Positions 1-10,519 of a stretch of DNA of 64,000 bases are shown in pieces. The stretch is taken from positions 3,201 to 67,200 of the forward strand of contig QZLH01000328.1 in assembly GCA_003833135.1 (NCBI GenBank), read 5' to 3'. The stretch is from Oehlia diaphana. Its lineage: Eukaryota; Glomeromycota; Glomeromycetes; Glomerales; Glomeraceae. Both the position numbers and the translations under genes were made by a program. The notes below the pieces were generated by a model that made no database searches, was not told where the DNA came from, and saw nothing but the letters and a program-made list of their open reading frames with translations. The first letter of the stretch is position 1, and each line of letters begins with the position of its first letter.

Positions 1-2
1 GG

Positions 3-2098
3 GTATGGGATTATTTTGTTAGAAAACAAAATGAAAGAGGAGAAGTACGTGCATATTGTAGAATTGTATCAGAAAATGGAGAAAAATGTATAAAAAATTA
101 TAAATATGATGGGTCTACAGGGAATCTTAGTTACCATGCCATTAAACATGGAATTATACCACCTACAGAAAGTATTACATCTGACAATAAAATAAAGGCA
201 ATCCAATCTACTATGTCTAATATTAATGGACAAAAAGAAAAAGAATTATCTCTATTACGATAGATTCTTTTAACAACCCAACCTCTTTCTACTGTAATCC
301 ATAAGGCTTATATTAAGCATATGCATATTATTGATCCACTATTTACAGTTCCTGGAGAAAAAAAAATAAGAATGATGATTGCTTGTAGTTATGGATATAA
401 TAGAGATAAATTAAAACTACTTTTAAGAACTGCTCAATCAATATCTTTAACTACTGATTTATGGTCTTCTCGTTCAAAACATGGATATTTGGGTTTAACA
501 GCAACTTGGATCAATAAAGATTTTGAAATAATAGATGTTTTGCTTGAAATATCTTATTTTTCAGCACCACATACTGCACAAGCAATTACTGAAGCTATTA
601 AAAAGGCTATTCAAAAATGGGAAATTGAAAGTCAGGTTATATTAATAACAACAGATAATGGAGCTAATATGGTAGCTGCTATTCGAAATTTATCACCAAT
701 TAAAAGACTCTCCTGTGCTGCCCATACTTTACAATTAGCAACTAATAAAGGTTTAAAGGTTATAGAAGATTTAGTATTACGTGTAAAACAATTAATCAAT
801 TTTTTTTCTACTCAAAAACAAATTGAACGGCTGATTAAAGTTCAAAAAGATATTGGTTATGAAGAAACATACCATTTAATACAAGATATATCCACTAGGT
901 AAATATTTGTTTTAATTATTAAAATTCAATATATATTTAATTTTAATTACTAAATTTGGTATAATTTGCATTTTATTACTTAAGGTGGAATTCTTCTTAT
1001 TTAGCTTGGGATCGGCTTATCTTTCTTCAATATGCAGTACTTCAATTAAATATAAATTTATCTTGTTCTCTCAAACCTGAAGAAAAATCTGATGGTAACA
1101 GATTGAAAAAATTTATATTAAAGGATAGCGAATGGGAATTATTAGATGAATTGTGTAATATTTTAGCACCATTCGAAAAAGCTACACGAGATTTTTCTGG
1201 AAGTACCTATATAACATTAAGTCAAATGTTTCCCATCATTACAAATCTTACAAATTCCTTAAAGCCAATTGATAATTTACATGAGGAAAATGAAGATTCT
1301 AATAATAATACTATCACATCTGATACAGAAGAAAATATAACTAATCAGCAAACTGAAATAGATTATAATAATATTTCAGAAGTTCTAAAAAATGTAAAAA
1401 AATATATATATATGGGTTTAAAGCACTATTAGTCAATGCCAGATGAGTTTGGTATTATGGCAGCACTCTTAGACCCTCGATATAAAGACCTTCAATTTAT
1501 ATCTGATGAAGATATAAAAGTAAGAATTCATTCAAATTTACAAGTACAATATGATCAGCTAAAAAGAGAAATGCAGCAACAAATTAGTACTCCACCATCA
1601 CCCACAATTTCAACAATTTCAACTACTTCCACTAATACAAGTTCAACTCCCAGCACAAGATCTTTACATGAGTATAAAGAGAGACGTGAAAAATCAATAA
1701 GAAAAGTGTTTCAAACAACAGAAACATCTACTTCATCATCAACAATATCTGACGAAATTACTACTTATTTTCTCTTGCCAGTTGCTAGAGAAAATAAAAA
1801 TCCATTATATTGGTGGAAGACTAAACAGGAAATTTTTCCAATTCTTTCCATTATTGCACGAAAATACTTAGGAATTCTTACTACCTCTGTTGCTTCTGAG
1901 CGGCTTTTTTCTGATGCAGGAAACCATATTACAGCAAAAAGAAGTTCATTGGATCCTGGTTTAGTAGGTAAAATGGTATTTTTAAAATGTAATATGCAAA
2001 CCATAGATTATATTAATGTATTTTCACCAGACTTAGATGTGGAAAATAATGATTTTGTGGAGGATGAGGATGTGTTAGAAGAAGTAATAATTGATTAA
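3..2098 (+). pseudogene. hAT transposase, two in-frame TAG codons, 5' end outside the window
   Basis: This encodes a hAT-superfamily DNA transposase, which cuts and re-inserts its element in the nucleus. From position 3, in frame, there is a BED-type zinc finger (YCRIVSENGEKC, then YHAIKH). It is followed by the RNase H-like core with LTTDLWSS, TTDNGANMV and CAAHTLQLA. The C-terminal hAT dimerisation domain (YWWKTKQEIFPILS, TSVASERLFSDAGN, KRSSLDP) lies near 1800-2000. A GT-AG intron at 899-984 restores frame and yields DISTRWNSSYLAWDR. Two in-frame TAG codons interrupt it, at 261-263 and 1430-1432. The second falls where relatives have Trp (HYW before PDEF), so a TGG-to-TAG change is likely; the first may be the same. 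The amino end of the zinc finger and the left terminal repeat are outside the window. Family assignment is secure. Inactivity is inferred from the stops. Confidence 0.9.
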
Positions 2099-2430
2099 CA
2101 TTAAATTTATTTTTATATATTAAATGTTTTATTTTTATTAAGTAAAATATTTTTTAAATAAAGTAAATAAAGTGAATTTTACTTTATTAAGTGAAGTGAT
2201 AAATCTTTAGTAATGTTTATATAATTTTACTCTTATCAAATAATTCTATCTTAAACAGTATAATGAAATAAATGCTAAACATGATAAAATAATTTTATTA
2301 GACGAGTAATCATGCAAATTGTTGATATTTTTTTTTTATTTAATAAATTAATTAATGGTACGAATAGAATATTTTAAAAATTGAAAGAATAAAATAAATC
2401 GTTAAAAAAAAATATTATTATTTAATTTTT

Positions 2431-2568
2431 TTTATCCGGATTCCAGGTCAACTTGGATAATTTTTAACCGGATATTTATCCGGATAAAAACCGCAATTAT
2501 CCGGATATCCGAAAAAAACAAATTATCCAGGTTTATCCGGTTGAATCCAGTTACGGATCGAAGCACTA
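2431..2568. mobile_element. Right terminal region of the hAT element (subterminal TCCGGAT repeats)
   Basis: About 330 bp after the transposase stop lies a cluster of short repeats (ATCCGGAT, TTATCCGG, GGATATCC) in both orientations, ending GATCGAAGCACTA at 2568. Read inward from that end it begins TAGTGCTTCGATCC, a plausible hAT terminus. Subterminal repeats of this type are typical transposase-binding sites in hAT elements. The element boundary at 2568 is inferred, because the left terminus is not in the window and no target duplication can be compared. Confidence 0.5.
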
Positions 2569-2952
2569 CATCTGAATCATTCGGATTGGTAACGGATGGT
2601 CTGAATGAATAATCTGAATAAATTTGGATGATCTGTTTAAATATGGATTGTTAACGGCCCAATAAAAAAGCTCTATTGATCACATGACATTACACAAATT
2701 TTCAAAAAAGAAAATTTTCCACCCGATAAAATTCAAAACTGAGCTGCATAAATATTACACAAATTTTTAAATAAAGGAAATTTTTATAGTGATCGTTTAA
2801 TTCTGGCCAGATTTAATTTCTTCCAAAAAAATTTAGTCACATGATGTTTATTTTCAGATGCGTATCTGGATTGTATCCATAAATTTATATAAATATCTGG
2901 ATCATAACAAATTAGATTGATGGATCACAGATTCATCTGGATCATAACACTA
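2569..2952. mobile_element. Second hAT-like terminal segment, perhaps a nested-insertion remnant
   Basis: Directly after the first end, repeats of TCTGGATCAT, GGATTG and AATCTGAAT run to another end, CATAACACTA at 2952. Read inward this begins TAGTGTTATGATCC, resembling the neighbouring terminus (TAGTGCTTCGATCC). No matching left end lies between 2569 and 2700. The larger hAT may therefore have inserted into a related element whose left end is outside the window. No coding sequence was seen. Confidence 0.35.
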
Positions 2953-3179
2953 AATTATAAAAAATATAACTAAAATAAATCAATTATTTAAAAAAAAAAA
3001 TTGTAATTTTTCTATACTAATATTTATCATTTATTCTAATACTTCAATATTAATTTTATCTTCATTACTTCTGTTATCTTGTAAAATTTTTTTATTTCAC
3101 AAATAATTTGCTAAATTATCTTTAATGGTGTTGGTTACTTATTATTATTTGAAAATTATTTGATTATCAAAATATTCAT

Positions 3180-3790
3180 TATTATCTAATATATTTTTCT
3201 TTTTTTCTTCATAGATACTATATAAAATACAAGATATTGTTATAATCAGAATAGCTGTTTTTAATGATGTTGCTATAGGATTAATAAGGCATCTAAATTT
3301 TGATTTTAATTTTCCAAAAGCTTGTTTAACACTTATCTGAGTTTAAGAATATTTGGTATTATAATAAGTTTATATTTACATTAATCTTCCATTATCATAA
3401 TATAGTGTAAACAATTAATTTTGGCAAGAATAACTAGCATCACCAAAAATATATGTATTTGAAAAAATAATAGAAAAAAAACTAAGTATATAATATAATG
3501 AAGAATTATAAAATATTCTATTATCATGAGTTGAGCTAAAATATCCAATAAAAATATTAATAAATCTTCTATATAAATTAATAACTGCTTGTAAAACAAT
3601 TGAATAAAACTCTTTCTATTATAATAATCTATAAAATATTCTTTAGAAGCTTTAATTGGTATATAACCACCATTAATAGCTTCTATTATATATGAAATAT
3701 CAGCATTTTTTTTTAAATTTCTTTGCAATATTACTAAATTCAGTATAGTTAAGTAACATAATGGTAAAAATGGTTTTCATAATATAAAAA
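3180..3790 (-). pseudogene. PIF/Harbinger (DDE_4) transposase remnant
   Basis: On the minus strand, fragments follow the order of a Harbinger-type transposase. First comes AINGGYIPIKASKEYFIDYY (compare the family pattern AIDGxHIPIKAP...YxNRK). Then, in another frame, TYIFGDASYSCQN matches the ILGDSAYPL region. Then ISVKQAFGKLKSKFRCL matches the conserved VEQAFGxLKxRFR block. These blocks lie in different frames with stops between them, so the gene is dead. The catalytic Asp of AIDG is Asn here. The DNA-binding partner gene that usually accompanies these elements was not found. Terminal repeats were not identified. Confidence 0.72.
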
Positions 3791-3799
3791 TTTCATCAA

Positions 3800-5040
3800 T
3801 AACACAGCAACCTAGCTTTTAATTTTTTTTTTAAATTTTTTATATGTCAATTTTTAAAAAATTTTCACCTAACATAATAATATAAAAATTATTATTTTTT
3901 TTTTTTTTTTGACTTAACAAAAACTGACTAGTTAGTATATAAAAACTATTTTTATTACTTTGTATTGCCTTATTGAAAAATCTATTAAAAATTATAATAA
4001 CTAATATTTATTTATTATTAATTCAATAAAACTTTAATTACTACTAAATTCTTATATAATTTTTGATAAGAAAAAATATTATTTAATTGTACATAAAACT
4101 AATTTGATAATAAAACATATACTTGTTTCTTTTAATGCAAATAATTGTTTAAGTATCCTATAGCTTTAACCAGTAGCTAAAACTATAAAGTTATTAAAAC
4201 TTTTTATTTAATTAGAAGTTTTAGATACTCTTGAGTTATTTTTTGCAATAATATAGATGTTATTTCAGTACACAATCACTAAAATGTAGTTTTTGTTATT
4301 CTAAAATGGTTTAAATATCATATTTCCTACTAGTATATATATTATTAAACTAATAAAAACTTCAAGTTCTTTTTGCTTGCCTATAAACTGCTTAAAGAAT
4401 TATTCCTTTTAATAATATCTATACATTTATAATAAAATAGTAAATCATTATTATCATCAGATATTTTTTTAAAGGATGAATCAGTTTGGTTTAAAAAAAT
4501 TAAATATATAATTGAAAAAATAAAGAATGTCTTTAAATATTCATTATTATTTAACTTTTAGATCTAAACTAAAATATGTTAAGATGATATGTGAAAATTC
4601 AAAATCTGATGCTCGTATTTGTAAATACAGATTAGATTTTATAAGAATTTGATTTAATCTAAATGGATTGTCAATTTAATTTAAATTTAATCATAATAAA
4701 TTTGTAAATGTACAGGATTATTTACTTATAAAATAGGTTATCCTTAGGTTTAAGGTAAAATTATATATAAAATTATTTGCAAATTTTACTATAAAAGGAA
4801 ATTTTATGTACATTATTATGATTTTTTCCTTTTTAACTAATTAACCAATAGAATTTAAGAAAAAAGTAAGGTAAAAATTATTAATAAAGAGCTAATTTTC
4901 TATAGTGACCTTTATTATAAATAAATAGAGTTCTAAATACATCTATAAAAAAAAGGCATTATATAAAATTCTAAAAAAGGAATTTTTACTTTATAAAAAG
5001 TATTATATACTACTTAAAATTTTATTAAAATCAATCTATA
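3800..5040. other. AT-rich intergenic DNA
   Basis: No gene, RNA gene or repeat structure recognised. It is very AT-rich, with stops in all frames. Confidence 0.5.
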
Positions 5041-5357
5041 TTTATAGACAGGGTTGGGAATTGTACTAGTACAGTACTAGTACAGTAAAGTACAGTACTA
5101 AGTACTGTACTTGTAGTACTTGAAAATTTAGTACAAATACAATCTTAGTACATACCATTAATAAATTTTATTGGTTAATTTTATAAATATTAACAATATT
5201 GATCACATGATATCTACCTAAAATGGTTAAATTATATTCTTAAAAGTAATAATTGTATTAGTACAGTGTACTTAGTACTTGTACGAAATTTTTTACTAGT
5301 ACAGTACGTACTAGAATTTTGTTAGTACAGATGTACTACCACAACCCTGTTTATAGA
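5041..5357. mobile_element. Non-autonomous hAT element (MITE) with perfect 8-bp target duplication
   Basis: The element spans 5049-5349 (301 bp). It begins CAGGGTTGGG and ends CCACAACCCTG, imperfect terminal inverted repeats of the common CAGGGTTG hAT type. It is flanked by identical 8-bp copies of TTTATAGA at 5041-5048 and 5350-5357, the target-duplication length expected of hAT. The subterminal DNA is packed with the palindromic words GTAC and ACTAGT, dense enough to fold. There is no open reading frame, so it must have been mobilised by another element's transposase. Confidence 0.9.
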
Positions 5358-6646
5358 CATTTAAAATTATATAATATTATATAAATAATATTAACTTATA
5401 AAATTTTATAATAAATAAATAATTAATTAATCTGGAGCATAGCGAAGAATTCTATATACAGTATTCTAGCTATGATAGTATAAAATATATTATCTGTACG
5501 CTTGTTCTTTAAGTTAATATTTAATTGATTCTTATATTATACAAAATTATCTCAATTGATTAATTAAGCATATGATTATTTACATATGTACTAATAAGCT
5601 CTGAACTATATAATGGTTTACCATTTCCCTAATAATTAGTAACACTATACCTTACTATTAGTATTTTCTTATAAAAATTTATGTATTTATTATTTAAGTT
5701 AATTTTTTGTAATTAGTACTTTTTATTTTAATTAAAATTATAATTCAATATCTTAAATTTAAAGTTATAAATTAAACTAGTTTTAAAGTTTAACATTGGC
5801 AAAATATTTTGATATTATTAAAACTTTTAATAATTTATTTAAATATTTAAATTATTAATAACCAATAGAAAAAATTTAAAAGTATATTTAAAGCAACTTT
5901 TTAAAATTAGAATTATAATACTATTAGTTAATAAAAGATTTTAAATAATTTATATATAAATTAATATTAGAGTTGCTTATTAATTATACAAAATTTTTAA
6001 AATTTGCTTATTTTAAAAGTATCTTTAAACATATTCTTATTTTTTAGCTAACTAATAATTTAAATTAATGGAATTTATATTATTAAATGTATTTAATAAT
6101 AGAAATCTAATAATAATTTTATTTTTTTTAACTTTAATTAGTTTAATATTTATTAAAATATAATATAAGGTGATTATTTAATTGATATATATATTGAATT
6201 ATAATGATTTTATAGTTATTAAAAAATATCAAAAAAATTAAAGATTATTCAAATTGAATTACAGAAAGCTTAGCTATTAATTTTTAAGATTTAAATTGAT
6301 GAAAAATAAAGTTAATAATTATTATATAAAATTAAACTAATTAATGAATTTTTATTTATATTGTAAAACAGAAATAAAGAGAATATGATGTGATGAGACA
6401 AATTATCATCTATAGGCATTAGATTCAACATGTGTATTGTAAATTCAATGTGTGCTTCATGGAATTTTATGAGATTTGTATAGTATTATTAATGTAAATT
6501 GGCTTAGATTCTGAAATTCCATAGAAATTTCATTCACTGATGACATCACATACCTGAAGATGATGTAATTTTTATGCCAGTTACCGGCAACGATTTATTT
6601 TTGCATGTACCCATAGTGATTTTTGCTCTAAATTTACTTTAATGTA
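5358..6646. other. AT-rich intergenic DNA
   Basis: No gene or repeat structure recognised. It is among the most AT-rich stretches of the window. Confidence 0.5.
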
Positions 6647-6895
6647 TCAGTCTATAAATAAACAGTCAAAATTTAATCGTTGCTTGCATAGGTTTTCCTG
6701 AAAGTCTTGGCATGTATTTTTGCACATTCTACTACCAAAAAAATAAATTTGTTGCTTATTTAAAGGACATTTAACTAAAACTCTTATATGTCTGAACATT
6801 CGAACATTTAGCTCTTTTTCAGCTTGGTCAGCCAAAGTACTTTTCATTTTTAAAAGAGTTTCACTTAGTATTTTTTTATTAATCGCTAAATTCAT
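6647..6895 (-). CDS. Hypothetical 82-residue protein
   Basis: An ATG-initiated minus-strand frame of 82 residues with protein-like composition. It has a charged, probably helical N-terminal half (KKILSETLLKMKSTL, then DQAEKELNVRM) and several cysteines in the C-terminal half (CPLN, MCKNTCQDF, NLCKQ). I recognise no domain. It lies 3' of a degraded coding region on the same strand and could be a leftover exon of it. AT-rich DNA can give frames of this length by chance, so support is weak. Confidence 0.22.
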   Translation of the reverse strand: MNLAINKKILSETLLKMKSTLADQAEKELNVRMFRHIRVLVKCPLNKQQIYFFGSRMCKNTCQDFQENLCKQRLNFDCLFID

Positions 6896-7069
6896 CACAA
6901 GTGCAAATTATTCTATAATACATTTGATTTTATAACTTTTTATATACCCATATAAAAATAATAGCTAATATAACATTTTACATAAGATTAAACTTTACAC
7001 CAAATCTATTATTAACATCATCTAAAATCAAATTAACTGGAATAATAAAATGGTACGGGTAGTTACTTG

Positions 7070-8030
7070 ACTTACTTCCATGATAAATCCCTATAAAATA
7101 CCTTCATCGTCAAAGATAGTAGAGCCAGAGTCATCCTTTTGAGCTATATATAACAAATAAATCGTCAATAATTTTAATGAGATATGATATGATACTACTT
7201 AAAGCAAGGTTGATGATAGCTACCTACCAAAAATACTACCTCCATTACTTATAACAGCTATAGCACTTACTTCTTTTGGAGGAAAATGTCAGTCGTAAAA
7301 TTATCGTAATTATCACTGATTCATTCCCCCGTATAAAATGTTGACCTGCCAACTTTATGGACATGAACCAAATTGTGTAATTTTTTATTTTTACATAAAG
7401 TTTGCAAGATTTTATAGCAAAGTGCCAAGTGGAACATTCAGAATTGTTGAAATAGTGTGACACTCATAGAATAGTCAAGTAGAGTGATTCCAACAAATTC
7501 GATGTTAAGGATGCCATATAAGTCTTGCTGAACCAAATCAACCAATTTCTTCCCCACTTATCATAATTCTTGTAATGGTTCTTCTTAAGTGAAGAAACAA
7601 GAATCGTTTTTACATCATACTTCGTTGGATGTTGTCCATCCATGATATACCATACTTTTGAGTTCAATGCTTGGCTACACTATTATAAAATACTATAAGA
7701 ATTCAGATTTGATAAACCAAACTATTACATACAAATAAAATGAAACCATTAAACCTTTTGAAGCTTACCTGTATGGTCGAAGATATTGGCTGTAAATTTG
7801 CCACACCTTCCTTTAATACACTTCCATATCAGTGAAAAGTTGCTTAGGGAGACTAATATAATAACTCTGATCCATAGAAGTTGTCTCTTTCTCCCTTGGT
7901 AGAACATTTACTGCCAAATCCAGAATTCTTTTATGATGAGCTAACCAATAAGCAAATTCAAATTCATTGGACATGTTTTATAAGAGAAACTACTTTGATA
8001 AAAAGAATTGTTTTCAATCATCTGAAAGTG
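7070..8030 (-). pseudogene. Degraded coding region, possibly a chymotrypsin-like peptidase
   Basis: Minus-strand coding fragments occur in different frames, joined by plausible introns. The 5' fragment starts at an ATG near 7970 (MSNEFEFAYWLAHHKRILD). After a frameshift comes VANLQPISSTIQ, followed by a GTAAGC donor near 7768. Further down are VHKVGRSTFYTGE and FPPKEVSAIAVISNGGSIFG. A GTAGGT...TAG intron then leads to AQKDDSGSTIFDDEG. The last block resembles the GDSGSxxFDxxG motif around the catalytic serine of trypsin-like enzymes, and KVGRST... resembles a segment that precedes it in fungal relatives. No catalytic His or Asp segment was found. The family call is tentative; the broken state is clear. 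Confidence 0.35.
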
Positions 8031-8039
8031 GATCTGCTA

Positions 8040-10519
8040 TTATTCCACTCGTGTTTTTTACATAAATATCTAATGAATTTCTGATGCTTGACTGATCTGT
8101 TTGGTTTTTTATATAAAATATTAGCATAACTATCACTGAAAAAGCAATTGTGGCCAGAAAAGCGCGAAAAATAATACCTGTTTGGACATTTCAGACATTA
8201 TTGCGAAATCGGTTCCTTACGTTTTTATGGAGTAACCAAAAATCCTGAAACTAAAGAATTTATTATTTTCTAAAAGTGTAGAAATTGTACGATAGAGTAT
8301 GGAATTTTGAAATTTGAGAAGTTTCCTTCGAGAAATTTCTACTATACTTATTTAACATTCAAGAATTAAGTTCGGAAAAGAGGTTAATGAAATACGAGAT
8401 CATAAGACGATAATTAATTAAAATATCACATGACTATTTGCTGATAAAAACCCTGGTCTATTAGACTATAGCGGATTGTTTAACGAACATGTCTTTTAAT
8501 AGCCACTGGACAAAAAATATTTCTAGGCCTTTTAAAATAAGAATGTCGTATTTTATTCTTCATTTGACTTTATCAGTTGACAAGTAGATCAAGTCTGAGG
8601 AAGATCATGTAGATTTGGGAATCCAGAAAATTGAGACATACCTTAATATTTAATAATAAGATAGAAATGGACGAGGCTTTATACTGATGGTATTGCAGAA
8701 AAAGTAACTTCGCTGTTATTGATTCTCTGAAAAATGAATCGGAATGAGATATTAGAAGTGTGATTTGAGAATACAATCCTAAATCAAATCAGCTTATGTT
8801 CAATAAATAAACCAGAATTCCTATCTTAGATCGAGTCACTAACATTTTTTTTATATGCAATATTGTAAAGCATGACGTTTATTGCGTAAAATAATTAATT
8901 TTTTGCATTACATGAAGGTCGTGTACTAACTAATCGACAGATCAAATTCTTGATTGCGTCGATGAGAAAAATAATATAATACAATATAATCTAACCATAT
9001 CCCTCTGATGCGTAATTTCATAATATTTTAATTCATCCCCCACTTTTCCCCACCTGCTAATGACCTTGACGACCTTACACAGAGTCCATCATTCAAGTTT
9101 GATTTTATTATAGTCCACAAAGTATGAAGATTTTTAAGAAAGAGTCAACAACAATATCAATCACATCATAAGTAGATTAAAATAAACACTCATTGGATAA
9201 CTTTTATCACTCTTATTCCCCTATTTCTTTCTTGGGAAATCATTCAAGTCATCAAGTAAGCCAAAGATTTCGGACCTTTATTTACATATTCTTGTGGATG
9301 AAAGGTATGGTATTAGTTTCTTTTATTTCTATTATTTCGTTTCATAATTAACAGCAACTAGATGCCAGCTTACGCTTGTTAAGCCATTCCTGGAATTGAG
9401 CGCGAATCCATTTTCTTTGTTATTCTTTAAAAAAGCCATTCCGAAGACAAATCGGTTCTTTTTATTTTTTCTCAAATGCTTTATAGAAAGAGACACATCA
9501 GCCCAAGGGATCAAAGAAACAAAGTTGATAAATTGCTTATTTGATTGGATCAAAGCCTCTGGCTTCACATGTTTCTGGGACCGAATATGTATCATCATAT
9601 ATAGTAATGGTTAAACAAGCTTCACATTCTTTTAGAGATTCTAAGTATATGTCGCTCCATGAGGGTAAATCATCAGTAGTATATTAGCAAAGTAATAGAA
9701 AACTCAAAAAATTTACACACCTCTGTCTTTTTCAGGAACGTGAAAACATTTAAGAAAATTTGAGACTAAAAGATTTATCGAATAGTTATAACTACCCTTG
9801 TGTAGTTTTTATTTTAGCTTAAATCACGAGTAAGGGTAGAGGCAAAAAAGCCTTGTATCAACCGATACTTGTATGACACGTATCCACCGCGGTATTCTAT
9901 AATAACTACGTTGAGGACTTTACATCCCGTGATCATCTTTTGCGAAATTTTTACCCACGTGATTTTATTTAATAAATAGTTTCCCAGTTTAGGTAAGGTC
10001 TACGGTCTACACTTGTAGGTTAAAGATGCTTGCTTTGAATATGCCTTTTTAGGTGCTTCTCAAGTCCGATAGTCTTTTATATCTCGGAAATGCGAAGAGT
10101 TCAGTTTTGTGTTGATCATGTGAAAGTTGCGAATTTCTACTTAAAAGTTAGAGAAGCTCGGCATTAATATCAGTAAAACATAGTACTCTTTTGCCATGAT
10201 AGCGTCCTTTAGGAATTCCACTATCAAATATTGATATCATGTGCAAGTAAGTTTCTCTTGCTAAAGTGACGCGACATGTAAAATGGCAAACAACCGTATG
10301 AGTACAAAAGTGTGAAGAATTTTATTGCAAAAAAACTACCAAGTAGCACTATATGTGCTGTGTGATCAGCATACATAGTTACATGGATCTCCATTTATTT
10401 ATACATCCCAAGTCTTGTATTGCATAAATGGGTTATATCGCGATTTATAGTGATTATCTAGTTAAAAAAGATTCAATGATCGGGTTACTTCTTTTTTCTT
10501 CAAAATTTCATTAAAAAAA
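8040..10519. other. Intergenic region upstream of the kinase/Sel1 gene
   Basis: No supported gene. Short frames on both strands at 9332-9614 overlap each other and match nothing I know. Base composition is slightly less AT-rich than the flanks around 9.3-10.4 kb, so decayed coding DNA cannot be excluded. One TCACGTGAT-like palindrome (CACGTGAT) occurs near 9956. Confidence 0.4.

Noticed and set aside
1765..2004. Minus-strand frame of 79 codons
   Set aside because: It is the antisense of the conserved hAT dimerisation domain.
9332..9614. Overlapping frames of 72-88 codons on both strands
   Set aside because: No family resemblance, no splice signals that extend them, and only one strand could be real.
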